From positions 184,301 through 248,300 of the forward strand of contig DATLOZ010000002.1 in assembly GCA_035535995.1 (NCBI GenBank): a stretch of DNA of 64,000 nucleotides, written 5' to 3'. This DNA comes from JANYCO01 sp035535995 (lineage in GTDB: Bacteria > Bacteroidota > Bacteroidia > Cytophagales > Cytophagaceae). The translations under genes were made by a program, and so were the position numbers. Positions 33,626-43,430 of the stretch are shown in pieces (the stretch's first letter is position 1; every line of letters begins with the position of its first letter). A model generated the notes under the pieces. It was given only the letters and a program-made list of their open reading frames with translations, did no database searches and was not told the DNA's origin.

Positions 33626-35167
33626 ATGAAAAAGTTATTTTTAAGTACGATACTATTTTTATTCCTATGCCCGGCTCCTATAATCTTGGCGCAAAAGACT
33701 GTAGTGGAGCTTGAAATGAAAGGCGGCAAGGCACAGAGTGTTTTTTCCACCTCGGATCCATACGGAAATACCGCTTATATTTTCCAGGGTTCCAAATCCA
33801 TACAGATCTCCGTATTGGACGGGGCATATAAAGTCACTAAAGAATTCCTGATCGACCGCGAGGAGGCAGAGAAGAGAAACGTGATCATCGGCGCTACCTT
33901 GTCTGCGCAAAACATCGTTGTCTATTTGTATTACGAAAAAGAGCGCAACTTCTCTTCCCTTGTTGTAGACCGCAATACCGGCGCTTTCAAATTCAACCCT
34001 TCTATTGGTACCATTACCAAAACAGAATACTTGATGAAGTCTTTTGAAATGGAAGGACAATTCTATTGCATGATCATTCCGCAATACAAAAATACCGTAC
34101 TGCTTTTTTCCTCTAATGAAGGCAGCGATTTTGTGATCAAAACCTACGAAGTAAATTTTCCTACTTTTTATGCCAAGCTCTCCGCCAGGAACGATGAGCT
34201 AAACCAGAAAACCGATACGCCTGTGGGCATCGAAAAGATCAGCTATACGATTGAGAACAATATCAAATCGGCTTATCCTTCGAAGAAAATGTATACCTAC
34301 GGCAACAAAATCTACATGACCTTCGAAGAGCCTTCGCTTACACACCTGGTGATCATCGATCCCATGAGCAATACGGCTATCTACCGCAAGCTGAATTTCT
34401 CGCTCGACAAAACCAGAGATCCGAATCCAAAACAAGGAAATTCATTTTTATACAAAGGAGATCTTTTCCGCGTCACCATGAGTCATGATCAACTCAACCT
34501 GATCGTAGTAACACTCGACTCCATGCAAATGCTGAAAAGCTACAACATCAACCCCGACCAGCAGATCTCGTTTATAAACGGATACATCAAAGAAGATGGC
34601 AATGACATCCAGGAACGCATTATTAAAAACACACAACAATTTTTTCGCAAGCTCAACAAAGGCAAACTTGCCGTAGCCGTAAACGACCTGGGCGACGGGC
34701 GGTATGAAACAGAAGTAGGTGCTTACGAAGAAGTGACCGTCTACCGCAATTCAGGTATGGGTGGCTATCCTATTTCTCCTGGCGTAAGTCTCGGCTTCGG
34801 CATGGGTACCGGTATGGGCATGGGTATGGGCTACGGCGGCATGGGCATGGGCTATGGAGGAATGGGTTATTACGATCCTTTTTATTATGGTGGTTATCCT
34901 GGTTATTATCCTTACGGAAACAGCTATAGTTCTACAAGTATCCACGCCACCTATTTTCAATCTTTACTTCTTATAGAAGATCTTTCACATGTGGACGGCA
35001 ATGTACCGAAAACCATGCGTGAAAGAATTAATGATTACGAACAAGATGTTTTGAAAAAAAGCAATCCAGAATTGCTCAACATCATGCCTACCTACAACAG
35101 CGGGCTTCTCCTGGGCTACTATGCGAAAGGACATTCCAGGTATAATCTGGTGGAATTTAAGCGGTAA
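33626..35167 (+). CDS. Secreted protein with Gly/Met/Tyr-rich segment
   Basis: 513 residues from the ATG at 33626, where a signal peptide (KKLFLSTILFLFLCPAPIILAQ) begins; the longer in-frame start at 33512 has no such sequence. Residues about 20-370 are beta-rich with repeated strand-turn patterns (possible propeller). A segment at about 385-430 is almost wholly Gly, Met and Tyr (GMGTGMGMGMGYGG, then YYDPFYYGGYPGYYPYG). The C-terminus is ordinary and without a T9SS signature. I recognise no family. It precedes the gldM-like gene by about 360 bp in the same direction, which hints at a link with the secretion/gliding machinery, but there is no direct evidence. Confidence 0.65.
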   Translation: MKKLFLSTILFLFLCPAPIILAQKTVVELEMKGGKAQSVFSTSDPYGNTAYIFQGSKSIQISVLDGAYKVTKEFLIDREEAEKRNVIIGATLSAQNIVVYLYYEKERNFSSLVVDRNTGAFKFNPSIGTITKTEYLMKSFEMEGQFYCMIIPQYKNTVLLFSSNEGSDFVIKTYEVNFPTFYAKLSARNDELNQKTDTPVGIEKISYTIENNIKSAYPSKKMYTYGNKIYMTFEEPSLTHLVIIDPMSNTAIYRKLNFSLDKTRDPNPKQGNSFLYKGDLFRVTMSHDQLNLIVVTLDSMQMLKSYNINPDQQISFINGYIKEDGNDIQERIIKNTQQFFRKLNKGKLAVAVNDLGDGRYETEVGAYEEVTVYRNSGMGGYPISPGVSLGFGMGTGMGMGMGYGGMGMGYGGMGYYDPFYYGGYPGYYPYGNSYSSTSIHATYFQSLLLIEDLSHVDGNVPKTMRERINDYEQDVLKKSNPELLNIMPTYNSGLLLGYYAKGHSRYNLVEFKR

Positions 35168-35168
35168 G

Positions 35169-35230
35169 TCTGAACCTTGATTTTCAGGGTTAGAAGATTT
35201 ACTTGATTTTTATTTTCAAGATTGATTTTT
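35169..35230. repeat. CTGAACCTTGATT-family copy (locus D1)
   Basis: TCTGAACCTTGATTTTCAGG followed by GTTAGAAGATTTACTTGATT. It matches the left end of the palindrome at 57738-57937 (CTGAACCTTGATTCTCAGG, then ATTAAAAGATTTACATAATT) with scattered differences. It follows the stop at 35167 directly, as a half copy with no complementary arm in the 300-bp leader of the gldM-like gene. Confidence 0.55.
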
Positions 35231-35527
35231 TTGTCATGTTAAGAGTTGTGATTCACAAACAGTTTGTCAATCTGATCTACATAGTTGGTACAATAAAGTA
35301 TTTAATTTATTCTCCTTTCTACTAACGCTTAGTTTGAAATCAATATCAGGAATTTCTAATCACAAGTTTCCCCGATAAATCGGGACAAGCTCTTCTTAAT
35401 GAAAAGAGATAAGCCCCAAATATCTCTCACTGATGCAAGCATCCTGAAAATAAAAGTTCAGAAAATTCTTCTGTATCTTTTTCAAAACCCCTGCATTATG
35501 CTGTCAAAACTTAAACTAAGAAATGTT

Positions 35528-37117
35528 ATGGCAGGAAAATTTGAAACCCCAAGGCAAAAGATGATCGGGATGATGTATCTGGTGCTTACCGCGCTGCTGG
35601 CTCTACAGGTGAGCTCTGCGCTTATCTACAAATTTCAGGCGCTCAATGCGAGCTTGGAAAAAACCGTTACGAACAACGATGCGGACAATCAGAAAAAACA
35701 AGTGGCTATTGCTTCACTGGTAAAACAGCGGGGACAAAAAGCAAGAGAAGTAGCCCTGAGCGAACGCGCGCGCGAGGTACGCCTGAAGACCCAGCAAATG
35801 CTGGCCGAGGTGGATGCTATCAAAAAAGAGTTGATCGACAAAACCGGTGGCTATGACAGTGAAGGCGGTTTTAAAGGAGCCAAGGATGAAACACAAGTAG
35901 AAGTGATCATGATCGGCGCCAATAAATCGGGGAAAGCTTATGAGCTAAAACAGAAGTTAGACAATTATGTAAAGTTCATGAACAAACATTCGATCGACCG
36001 ATTTGATGGTCTTGCAAAAAATGCCAGCGAAGATCCAACATTGAAAAATAATTCTGATCAGAAAAACAAAGACTACGCGCACCTCAACTATGGCCAAATG
36101 CCCATGGTGGCTGCATTGGCAGTATTGAGCGAAACAGAAGCAAAAATTCTCAACATGGAAAATTCTGTTGTCACTGCCATTGCAGACAGCTTACGTTTGG
36201 AAGATTATACGGTAGACCATATGATGCCTGTAGTAAAACCACAATCTGATTTTGTAGTAGCAGGTACTAAATACAATGCTGAAATGTTTATGGCCGCTAC
36301 TTCTTCCGCTGCAAAACCGCAGATGACAATGGGTAGCAGTATACTTTCCGTAGACAACAATGGTGTAGGTAGTCTTTCATTCATCGCAAGCGGCGGCAAT
36401 TATAAACCCGATGGCACCATGAAAAAAACATGGACAGGCTCGATCAAAATGAAAAATCAACGTGGGCAAGACACTACTTATATGATCACGCATGAATACA
36501 CGGTAGTAAAACCTGTGATACAAGTGCAATCCGGCACGGTGCCTCAGCTGTATAAAAATTGCGGAAACAAATTAAATATTTCCGTACCTGCATTAGGTGC
36601 CGCGTATCATCCTTCTTTCCGGGTAGAAGGCGCCAGCGTGATCAACGGCGATCGTCCCGGAGTGGTAACACTCGTGCCTACCTCTGCACGGGTAAGAGTA
36701 GGAGTCACCAACAATGGCAGTTTCCTTGGAGAAGAACTTTTCGGAGTAAAATTAATTCCAAAACCGACTATTGATGTAAAAGTAAATAACCAGAAGGTAC
36801 CACCGCTAGAAGGCTTGCCGGCTAATGCACCCAGGATAATGACTGTCAGAATAATTCCGGATATAACCTTTGCACAAAATTTACCTGAAGAATGCCGCTA
36901 CTTTGCGGAAGGCACGATCACACTGGCCAGAAGAAAAACGAAGATGAAAGAAATTCCTTTCAACGGCATACAAATTCCGCTCAATGCTTTCGCAGGCCTT
37001 ATGCAACCTGGTGACCGGATCATTGTGGAAGTATCTAAAGTGAGAAGAAAAAATTTCAAAAACGAAATGGAGGACGTGAATATGGAACGTTACTTCGAAA
37101 CCATTATCCTAAACTAA
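35528..37117 (+). CDS. gldM: GldM-family protein (gliding motility / T9SS inner-membrane motor component)
   Basis: 529 residues from the ATG at 35528, which yields the classic GldM start: MAGKFETPRQKMIGMMYLVL then one transmembrane helix (about 19-40; LTALLALQVSSALIYKF). Longer in-frame starts at 35399 and 35498 lack family support. The periplasmic part has the coiled-coil region (LKTQQMLAEVDAIKKELIDKTGGYD) and the later beta domains of GldM; length is near the usual 510-530. GldM with GldL forms the proton-driven rotor powering T9SS and gliding. Neither gldK, gldL nor gldN lies here, so this may be a second, orphan GldM. A strong terminator follows. Confidence 0.85.
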   Translation: MAGKFETPRQKMIGMMYLVLTALLALQVSSALIYKFQALNASLEKTVTNNDADNQKKQVAIASLVKQRGQKAREVALSERAREVRLKTQQMLAEVDAIKKELIDKTGGYDSEGGFKGAKDETQVEVIMIGANKSGKAYELKQKLDNYVKFMNKHSIDRFDGLAKNASEDPTLKNNSDQKNKDYAHLNYGQMPMVAALAVLSETEAKILNMENSVVTAIADSLRLEDYTVDHMMPVVKPQSDFVVAGTKYNAEMFMAATSSAAKPQMTMGSSILSVDNNGVGSLSFIASGGNYKPDGTMKKTWTGSIKMKNQRGQDTTYMITHEYTVVKPVIQVQSGTVPQLYKNCGNKLNISVPALGAAYHPSFRVEGASVINGDRPGVVTLVPTSARVRVGVTNNGSFLGEELFGVKLIPKPTIDVKVNNQKVPPLEGLPANAPRIMTVRIIPDITFAQNLPEECRYFAEGTITLARRKTKMKEIPFNGIQIPLNAFAGLMQPGDRIIVEVSKVRRKNFKNEMEDVNMERYFETIILN

Positions 37118-37149
37118 ATTGTAACGGTTAACTAGTGCGTTTAGGATTG

Positions 37150-37185
37150 CTCCGCGGGTTCTGTAATCTCCTGCGGAGTTTTTTT
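37150..37185 (+). terminator. Rho-independent terminator of the gldM-like gene
   Basis: CTCCGCGGG (37150-37158) pairs with CCTGCGGAG (37170-37178) with one mismatch, followed by TTTTTTT. It begins 33 bp beyond the stop. Confidence 0.8.
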
Positions 37186-37204
37186 GTTTTCCATGCTCGT
37201 AGAA

Positions 37205-37242
37205 TAAAAATAAAAAAAGCGCATGTTCCCCCGAACATGCGC
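37205..37242 (-). terminator. Rho-independent terminator of the RHS-like locus
   Basis: A perfect 10-bp stem GCGCATGTTC (37219-37228) / GAACATGCGC (37233-37242) with loop CCCC, read on the minus strand into TTTTTTTATTTTTAT. It lies 25 bp past the stop of the 37267-42543 gene. Confidence 0.88.
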
Positions 37243-37266
37243 CTGATAAACAGCTAGGCTGTTCCT

Positions 37267-40200
37267 TTAAGGTTTTCTGCTGTAATTATAATAATAATCA
37301 TTGACTTTTTTCTCTCCATCCAATGTTTCTTTATTCACGCTCAATAATCTTCCAAAAGGATCATACTCAAAACGGGTATAAAAATTTTCCTGGTCTAGAA
37401 TATAAGTCAACTGACAAGACTGAGGATCATAGACATAAGAGGTCATAGCGGCACTGGACGGATGAAAACGAAAATCGTCGAAGTACACAGGAACCGAAGA
37501 GGTGGTATTTAAATTTATGGCCAATACTGCACTTGTAGTCGTTGGATTTCCAAGATTAAAATCAAGTGATAAAAGATACCAGTCTCCGGCTTTGGGTAAA
37601 CTTGTATTGCCGGCAGCAGAAGCTGTAGAAATAGTTGTGCCCGTATTGAAATCATAAAATCTATAACTCAGGTTCGCAGCGGTTACGTTATCCTTATACA
37701 CCCATACTGAGAGATGGTAATCCTTCTGTTTGGAAAAATCCTGTTGCGTAGAAGTATACTGGGCTCTATACACAGGAACTGTCTGACTGGTTGTAGAAAG
37801 TTTTATAGAATATGTTCCACTATGCGCATAGGTGTTGCTTTTATAATTATTCCCAAAAGCTTCCCCGTCAAAATAATCATTGCCTGGGCTATTCACCAGT
37901 GGCAGATCTTCTGCTCCGGTATAGCTCATTTCTGTAAACTTCGCATTGCTTGCATTTGCCAATACTGCAGTATTCTTATACCCCATTTTAGTAGAAGCGT
38001 ATACACCATTAATATCTTTTACTTCCAATGGATTGGAGAACGCATCGTACAAACTGATCTCGGATTTTCTTTTCCAGTATTGGTTTTGAGGAATATTATT
38101 GGCTTCAGACGCGCCGTCAAAATCTACAAAGTTTTGGCTAGTACCATCGGCATTGGTAAACGGCGAATCCCATACATAGCTCCTGAACGGCCGCCAGATC
38201 TGCTCGTTCTGTGCAGTAAGCGGATCATCTGCAATAGCGCTGTAAGTATAAGGACTCGTTGCTCCCGGCGAGTATGCTCTGTAATTCCAGATTTTACTCC
38301 AAGTATTTACTTCCGCCGAAAGCGTACCTAAAATAGTTGCACTTGAATCGGCTTTATACAGATAGGTAGCAAAGGCTTGCGTTAGCATATGACGATTCGT
38401 GGGAGTATTTACTTTTATTCCCATTTCTGAATAGGCATTGTAGGCAGGTATCGTTTTCGCCAGAAAATAATTACCATAAGTATTCTGATAAAATTGTTTG
38501 GTAGAAATGCCGGAATAAAAATCATAGCCAAGGTGCTGAATCTTACTGCTGCTGCCTTTCAACAAATCGTAGCTTTCTTCGCAGGTCAACACAGACGGAT
38601 ATTCTTCCAGGAGATTGGTAATGGCGTAGGAGTAGTAGTTATAATTATTTGAAGCATCATAAGTAGTAAGCACAGCATAATTATTGAACGATTGTGCCAT
38701 CTTACCCTGGCTGCTGAACCGTGAGGCGAGCGCTGCTTCAAAAGAGGCCTGGTCATTATATTCATCGTGAAGATATTTTTTAATCACTTTAGAAATTACT
38801 TTTCCTTTTTTATCATAAGTGAAAACAGAGCGAAGATTTCCGACACGGGTTGTATTATTTTTGATCGTATTCAAATAATTTCTCCGGTACATATTCGAAT
38901 GATTCGGATCTACTGACCAATCGGGGTTTTGCGCGATCGTGATCATGCCGCTGTCAAACACTTCAAACTGGTAACGTGTGCTGGTAGGATAATCTATGTT
39001 GTTCGTACGTTGTGAGACGGTCACATATTCATACATCACGCCCGGCGCGGGCAGGAGCCTTGAGAGTTTGAGTACGTTTGCAAAATTTGCGTACAATGTT
39101 TTCAAGTACCTATCCGTTCCGGTAGCTTGTTTTTTCAGCCGCTCCGCAGTGGCAATGGTAGGTACGGAAGAAAAAGAAAGATTGCTTACATCAAGCCCAT
39201 AAGGCTCATAAGAAGTAACACCGGAAGTAACGCCCGGAGAAGATTCATATTTAAAATTTGTTTCCTTCCTCCATCCTGAACCTTCTACTGCCAGCGTCTT
39301 CACACGTATACCACCGCCGGGAATAGTTGTGTTCTTATAATACTTCAATCTTCCTCCGATAAAACTATTGGCACAACCAGTACCGGAGTAATTCGAAAAA
39401 TCTGCCGGATAACATCCGTTGAATGCATTTGCTAATCCTGAGGCGCGAACGGTAATATAACTATTATTAACCGCTACTATTTCTGCCTTCTCTGCTGAAT
39501 AATCAATCAGCTCTTCGTATACAGTACCGGAAGAAGGTGGCGTTTCGAGCAGCGCTAAAAAATTGCATTGACTGCCGACGCTAAAAATATCTGTAAGATT
39601 CGATCCATTCACGGTCAGCCACAAACGCACGTCGTCATTAGAGCCGCTTACCGGAACCATCGATGTGATCGAATAGCCATAGTTATTGAATGCTTCCGGC
39701 GCTTTATAACTATCCGGTTCGTAAGTGATCTTTATTTTCGCACCGGTAGGAGTTTCTATTTCTCTCAGATTCCACAAGTCTTGCGCGTTGACGGAAGCGG
39801 CCGTCACTTGTTTATTACCATTGTAATCTCCATAAAATTTATTGTAAGCTGAATTGAATCTTCCCCAGATATCCTGCATCTGTCCGTCATAAGGTGGATT
39901 CCTGGTTTCTGTTGCATTCATCGTATAGAGCATCATAGACTCCGTAGGCAAATTAGGTCCGAAATATTGTACAGTAGCTCTATAAGTCATCGAACTACTA
40001 TCCAGCGCCACCATACCGAACGCAGCATAATAATCCAGTTCGCCATAGGTAAATTTTACTACTTCACCTCCTGTCATCGTTGGTGGAGTGCTGCCAAAGC
40101 TAACCGTTGAAGTAGTGGACGTGGCCAACGTAAGCATTGTAAAGTTAGCGCTTTTCAATCCTGTAGTTTGTTCGTATGTAAAATTATAAGAAGGGATCAG

Positions 40201-42543
40201 ATCTGCTCCTGCTTTGCCGTACACCTTTACGGAATTCAGTGTAAGCTTCCCTTGCCTGGTATACGTGAGACCTGATGAAATAAGTTCGTTGCAATAGTCA
40301 TCCCCTACAGTAAAACTATTATCGGAAATACATAATGAATTATCCGTGTTAAGTTGAATTGTTTTAAGTGTGCTTTTCTGAAGAAGATTAAACTGCGCGG
40401 CAGTCAGATCCTGATTGTCCAGCACATTATCGCCCATGTGATAATTCGAATAATTTGGTCCTGCAGACGGTCCTGTGCTGCACATAGCAATTCCATTATA
40501 ACTATGGTTGTAAGCGTTACCATTGGCCTTCAGAGCGCTTAGGTTAGTTGTTGAAAGAGAATTGCTCGATAAAAAACTATTCAGATCATCGTTATTCAAC
40601 ACATATATTTTTTCCAACTTCATAGTGCTGACCGGAAGAATATTAAAAATATCGTATATTGTTCCCGTGCCACCACAAACAGCACCTCTGGGCACGGACT
40701 CAATAGAATAAGTATATCCACCGGATTTACTACCCACTCCTTTTCCATCGGGTTTTATATTTTTAACAAAAAGAGCAGTATGCGTACGTGTACGCACGGC
40801 GTCGAGGTAGTAGATCTCTTTGAAGCCGCTGGTGGCTGTTTCATTAGAACCATCTATATCCGTGTTGTAGCCGGTAGCAGGCGTGCGCCACAAATATTTG
40901 TCGGTCCACTTCCCGTAGTCAAAGGCGGTCCAAAAACCCCAGTCGGCGGCGTCTACCAGCCCGTTGTGATTGCGGTCTACATAGTCGCTTCCGGTGATGC
41001 TTGTGAGCAGCCATTCGTAAGCATATTCATTGTTGCTTACCGATTCTATCCTGTTGTAGTCATTTCCTTTCGCTCTTATTTTATAAGTCTCTCCATAAGC
41101 ATAAGCTGGCAACGCATAGTGATACGTCGTTCCATCTTCGTTCACGATCTTGAATGCAGCAATTGTAGAAGTGTCGACGGGAGAAAATTGTCGTACACGG
41201 TAACCACCGGATTGTATATATTGGTTATCAATATTCTGATAACCCATTAATCCTTTCGTTTTTGCATAGTTGTTGTTGACCTGGTTCAGCGTATACCAAT
41301 CTATATGTCTTGATCCTGCCAACTGCTGTGTGGTACTATTATAGCCTGTACTATTGGCGGTGACCGTTTGATCGCTTACAGATCCTCCTGTCAAAGGACT
41401 TGATCCCCATTGGATGCGTTGTGGGGTGATCGATAAAGCATTTGAAAAATTTCCTTCAAAACGAAAGTTTACTTTTTTAGTAAAGTCTTTTGTAAATTGA
41501 TAGAGAAGTGTACTCGAGAGTCCATAAGCATCCGGTGTAGGAGTAGAACTGCTATTTTCTACAAACAACGTTCCGTTCTCAAAATTATAGGGCTTGATCG
41601 AGCCACTCAATCCTTGCGCGGAAACATTATAAGAATCATTGGAAGGCATCAGGCCATAGCTGTATTTATCAGGATCTGTAGACTCCGACATGAGAGTAGC
41701 ATTAGAGATAAGCCTATAAGCATCTGCACTGTTTTGAATATTAGGATACAGGTGCCGGCTTGCATAAAGCGATCCTCGGTTTTGCAAAGTTCCCTGCTGC
41801 ACTTTGTACCATCGCCAGTAATTTGATTTCACATCCACATACAGATCAGGAATGTTGGGAATCGGCACTACTTTCATACGGGCGCTCGCTTCCGCAGGTA
41901 TCTGATTGTTGACGATATAAGGAACCATAAGCGTAGAGTTGGCAAGATAAGCGCGCACCTGGTTACGCATGTTATCATCCTCTGTACCGCGCGAAGCATC
42001 GCTGCTTGAGAATGTTTGATCGGGAGAATTTCCTTCTACAAGAGCCAACGAACCGAGGCCTCCGTTGCCTTCAAAATTATGCGCCGTGTAAATAGTGCCC
42101 GAAGCATTTTTTAGTCCCATTATATCTACGTACTGCAATTGCGCACTTCCGAGATCGGTGTATCGTGTTTGCGTAACGGTTCCATAGTTCACATCATCCG
42201 GCGTACCGTCTACATTGCGGTTGATAGCGCCAGCGTTGAGCGTCCAGCCTAATCCCACCCAGGAGCTTTCTTCGTCGGGGCGAATTCCTGCGTGATAAGA
42301 AAGCGACATAGCGTATGAACCTTCCGGGCTTGGTATTTCCAGCAGCGGTAGATTATAAGTAAGGTCACCGGTGAGTAAATTCACCATGTCGGTAGTATCT
42401 ACCGGCTCGAAGCTAGTAGCCTCGGGAGCTGTAGGTCCTGCAGTAAGCGCATAGCTAAGCGATGGTGCCAACGCGCAGGAGAGAATGTTAAGCATCAGAA
42501 AAATGGAAACCGCTTTCAAAAATTTTCGGTGCGAGTGTAACAT
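37267..42543 (-). CDS. Large secreted SpvB/TcB-like protein with RHS/YD-type end
   Basis: 1758 residues. Signal peptide about 1-32 (CALAPSLSYA). The early region DMVNLLTGDLTYNLPLLEIP then SLSYHAG...SWVGLGWTLNAGAINRNVDG resembles the start of SpvB/TcB-type shell proteins. The middle is rich in Ser/Thr/Tyr with beta structure and PxSF-like strands (ETPTGAKIKITYEPDSYKAPEAFN). The end is a lone YD-repeat, YTRFEYDPFGRLLSVNKETLD, but the RHS core (DPxG) and a toxin tip are missing. Same strand as the RHS protein at 46719-52091, with seven small genes between. Likely a secreted shell/partner; the mode of export is unknown (no T9SS tail). Confidence 0.7.
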   Translation of the reverse strand: MLHSHRKFLKAVSIFLMLNILSCALAPSLSYALTAGPTAPEATSFEPVDTTDMVNLLTGDLTYNLPLLEIPSPEGSYAMSLSYHAGIRPDEESSWVGLGWTLNAGAINRNVDGTPDDVNYGTVTQTRYTDLGSAQLQYVDIMGLKNASGTIYTAHNFEGNGGLGSLALVEGNSPDQTFSSSDASRGTEDDNMRNQVRAYLANSTLMVPYIVNNQIPAEASARMKVVPIPNIPDLYVDVKSNYWRWYKVQQGTLQNRGSLYASRHLYPNIQNSADAYRLISNATLMSESTDPDKYSYGLMPSNDSYNVSAQGLSGSIKPYNFENGTLFVENSSSTPTPDAYGLSSTLLYQFTKDFTKKVNFRFEGNFSNALSITPQRIQWGSSPLTGGSVSDQTVTANSTGYNSTTQQLAGSRHIDWYTLNQVNNNYAKTKGLMGYQNIDNQYIQSGGYRVRQFSPVDTSTIAAFKIVNEDGTTYHYALPAYAYGETYKIRAKGNDYNRIESVSNNEYAYEWLLTSITGSDYVDRNHNGLVDAADWGFWTAFDYGKWTDKYLWRTPATGYNTDIDGSNETATSGFKEIYYLDAVRTRTHTALFVKNIKPDGKGVGSKSGGYTYSIESVPRGAVCGGTGTIYDIFNILPVSTMKLEKIYVLNNDDLNSFLSSNSLSTTNLSALKANGNAYNHSYNGIAMCSTGPSAGPNYSNYHMGDNVLDNQDLTAAQFNLLQKSTLKTIQLNTDNSLCISDNSFTVGDDYCNELISSGLTYTRQGKLTLNSVKVYGKAGADLIPSYNFTYEQTTGLKSANFTMLTLATSTTSTVSFGSTPPTMTGGEVVKFTYGELDYYAAFGMVALDSSSMTYRATVQYFGPNLPTESMMLYTMNATETRNPPYDGQMQDIWGRFNSAYNKFYGDYNGNKQVTAASVNAQDLWNLREIETPTGAKIKITYEPDSYKAPEAFNNYGYSITSMVPVSGSNDDVRLWLTVNGSNLTDIFSVGSQCNFLALLETPPSSGTVYEELIDYSAEKAEIVAVNNSYITVRASGLANAFNGCYPADFSNYSGTGCANSFIGGRLKYYKNTTIPGGGIRVKTLAVEGSGWRKETNFKYESSPGVTSGVTSYEPYGLDVSNLSFSSVPTIATAERLKKQATGTDRYLKTLYANFANVLKLSRLLPAPGVMYEYVTVSQRTNNIDYPTSTRYQFEVFDSGMITIAQNPDWSVDPNHSNMYRRNYLNTIKNNTTRVGNLRSVFTYDKKGKVISKVIKKYLHDEYNDQASFEAALASRFSSQGKMAQSFNNYAVLTTYDASNNYNYYSYAITNLLEEYPSVLTCEESYDLLKGSSSKIQHLGYDFYSGISTKQFYQNTYGNYFLAKTIPAYNAYSEMGIKVNTPTNRHMLTQAFATYLYKADSSATILGTLSAEVNTWSKIWNYRAYSPGATSPYTYSAIADDPLTAQNEQIWRPFRSYVWDSPFTNADGTSQNFVDFDGASEANNIPQNQYWKRKSEISLYDAFSNPLEVKDINGVYASTKMGYKNTAVLANASNAKFTEMSYTGAEDLPLVNSPGNDYFDGEAFGNNYKSNTYAHSGTYSIKLSTTSQTVPVYRAQYTSTQQDFSKQKDYHLSVWVYKDNVTAANLSYRFYDFNTGTTISTASAAGNTSLPKAGDWYLLSLDFNLGNPTTTSAVLAINLNTTSSVPVYFDDFRFHPSSAAMTSYVYDPQSCQLTYILDQENFYTRFEYDPFGRLLSVNKETLDGEKKVNDYYYNYSRKP

Positions 42544-42574
42544 ATGGTTTTGATTTATTGGTTAAAGTTTTTTT

Positions 42575-42696
42575 AAGTTATGAATGTTGAATTATGAGTT
42601 ATGAATTATGGTGGCTGGTTGCTAAATGACCCTAACAAATGACTGACGCATAATCACTTATAACTCATCATTCATAACTCATAACTTAATATTCAT
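42575..42696. repeat. TTATGA-family inverted repeat (locus A8)
   Basis: Arms 42575-42610 (AAGTTATGAATGTTGAATTA and further units) and 42653-42696, about 15 of 17 matching in the best core. It lies in the 246-bp gap upstream of the SpvB/TcB-like gene. Confidence 0.65.
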
Positions 42697-42769
42697 CTGC
42701 CCGCGGCGGTGCCGTAGCCAAGACCCTACCACTAGCGGCCTGGCCCGGCTTCTCCGCCACAGGCAGATG
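42694..42769. repeat. GC-rich inverted repeat
   Basis: CATCTGCC (42694-42701) and GGCAGATG (42762-42769) enclose an inner GGCGG/CCGCC pair. The stretch is strikingly G+C-rich within an A+T-rich gap and follows directly on locus A8. It resembles extragenic palindromes of REP type; no copy elsewhere in the window. Confidence 0.5.
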
Positions 42770-42789
42770 ATTGCATCTGTTGTTTTTAC

Positions 42790-43383
42790 TTATTCCCATT
42801 TCAGTTCCGGAATATTTTCTATATCATTTTTTGCAAAACGAAATTTCTGATCACCCGAACCGAAGCCAGGATCGTTCCATTCAAGCTCGAGCCAATTGTA
42901 AGTAGCTAAACTGTCTGCAGGAAAAGCGAACAACACAGATACCGCATCGGACATGCCATACAAATGCGGGAAAGCATAATCAGCTACGGCAACTGTATCA
43001 CCTGCCGAACTGATCAGCCGCGCGTGGGAAGACATTCGGAAAGCGAGCTCTTGCAGCACCTTTCTATATCGGCTTACATCGCCCAGCTTATACAGTGGGT
43101 CTTGCTGATCCTGCGAAACATTTACAGTGAAATACAAATTGTGCTTGTATTTTTCTTCCGCTTGTTTTTTTATTTCCAGTGAACTGTTTTGCTGCTTGTA
43201 CTCCTGGTAAGCGATCAAACTCCCTGGGCGCAACAATACCTCCACACGCAAGCCTCGCGCTTCGCTGGATTGAATAAGCCCATGCGACGGCTCCAGTATA
43301 TAGGCTTCCAGTTCTTCCTGTGTTAATGTTCGTTCACAAGAAAAGATTAGTATGCTTAGAATTAAAACAAAGTAACGGTGCAT
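42790..43383 (-). CDS. Lipoprotein of unknown function in the RHS cassette
   Basis: 197 residues. Lipobox ILIFSC gives lipid-attached Cys16. The mature part is mixed alpha/beta with the repeated charged sequence QEYKQQNSSLEIKKQAEEKYKHN and the end FRFAKNDIENIPELKWE. No known motif. It is the last small gene before the 1758-residue secreted protein and is separated from it by a repeat-filled gap of 246 bp. Candidate immunity or chaperone-like partner of the neighbouring large proteins, by position only. Confidence 0.6.
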   Translation of the reverse strand: MHRYFVLILSILIFSCERTLTQEELEAYILEPSHGLIQSSEARGLRVEVLLRPGSLIAYQEYKQQNSSLEIKKQAEEKYKHNLYFTVNVSQDQQDPLYKLGDVSRYRKVLQELAFRMSSHARLISSAGDTVAVADYAFPHLYGMSDAVSVLFAFPADSLATYNWLELEWNDPGFGSGDQKFRFAKNDIENIPELKWE

Positions 43384-43430
43384 TAAAATTTATTTCTTAA
43401 ACATTAAACATATACAGCGGTGAATAAAAT

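Noticed and set aside
35399..35527. N-terminal extension of the GldM-like protein
   Set aside because: No family similarity before MAGKFETPRQK; the ATG at 35528 gives the canonical GldM start.
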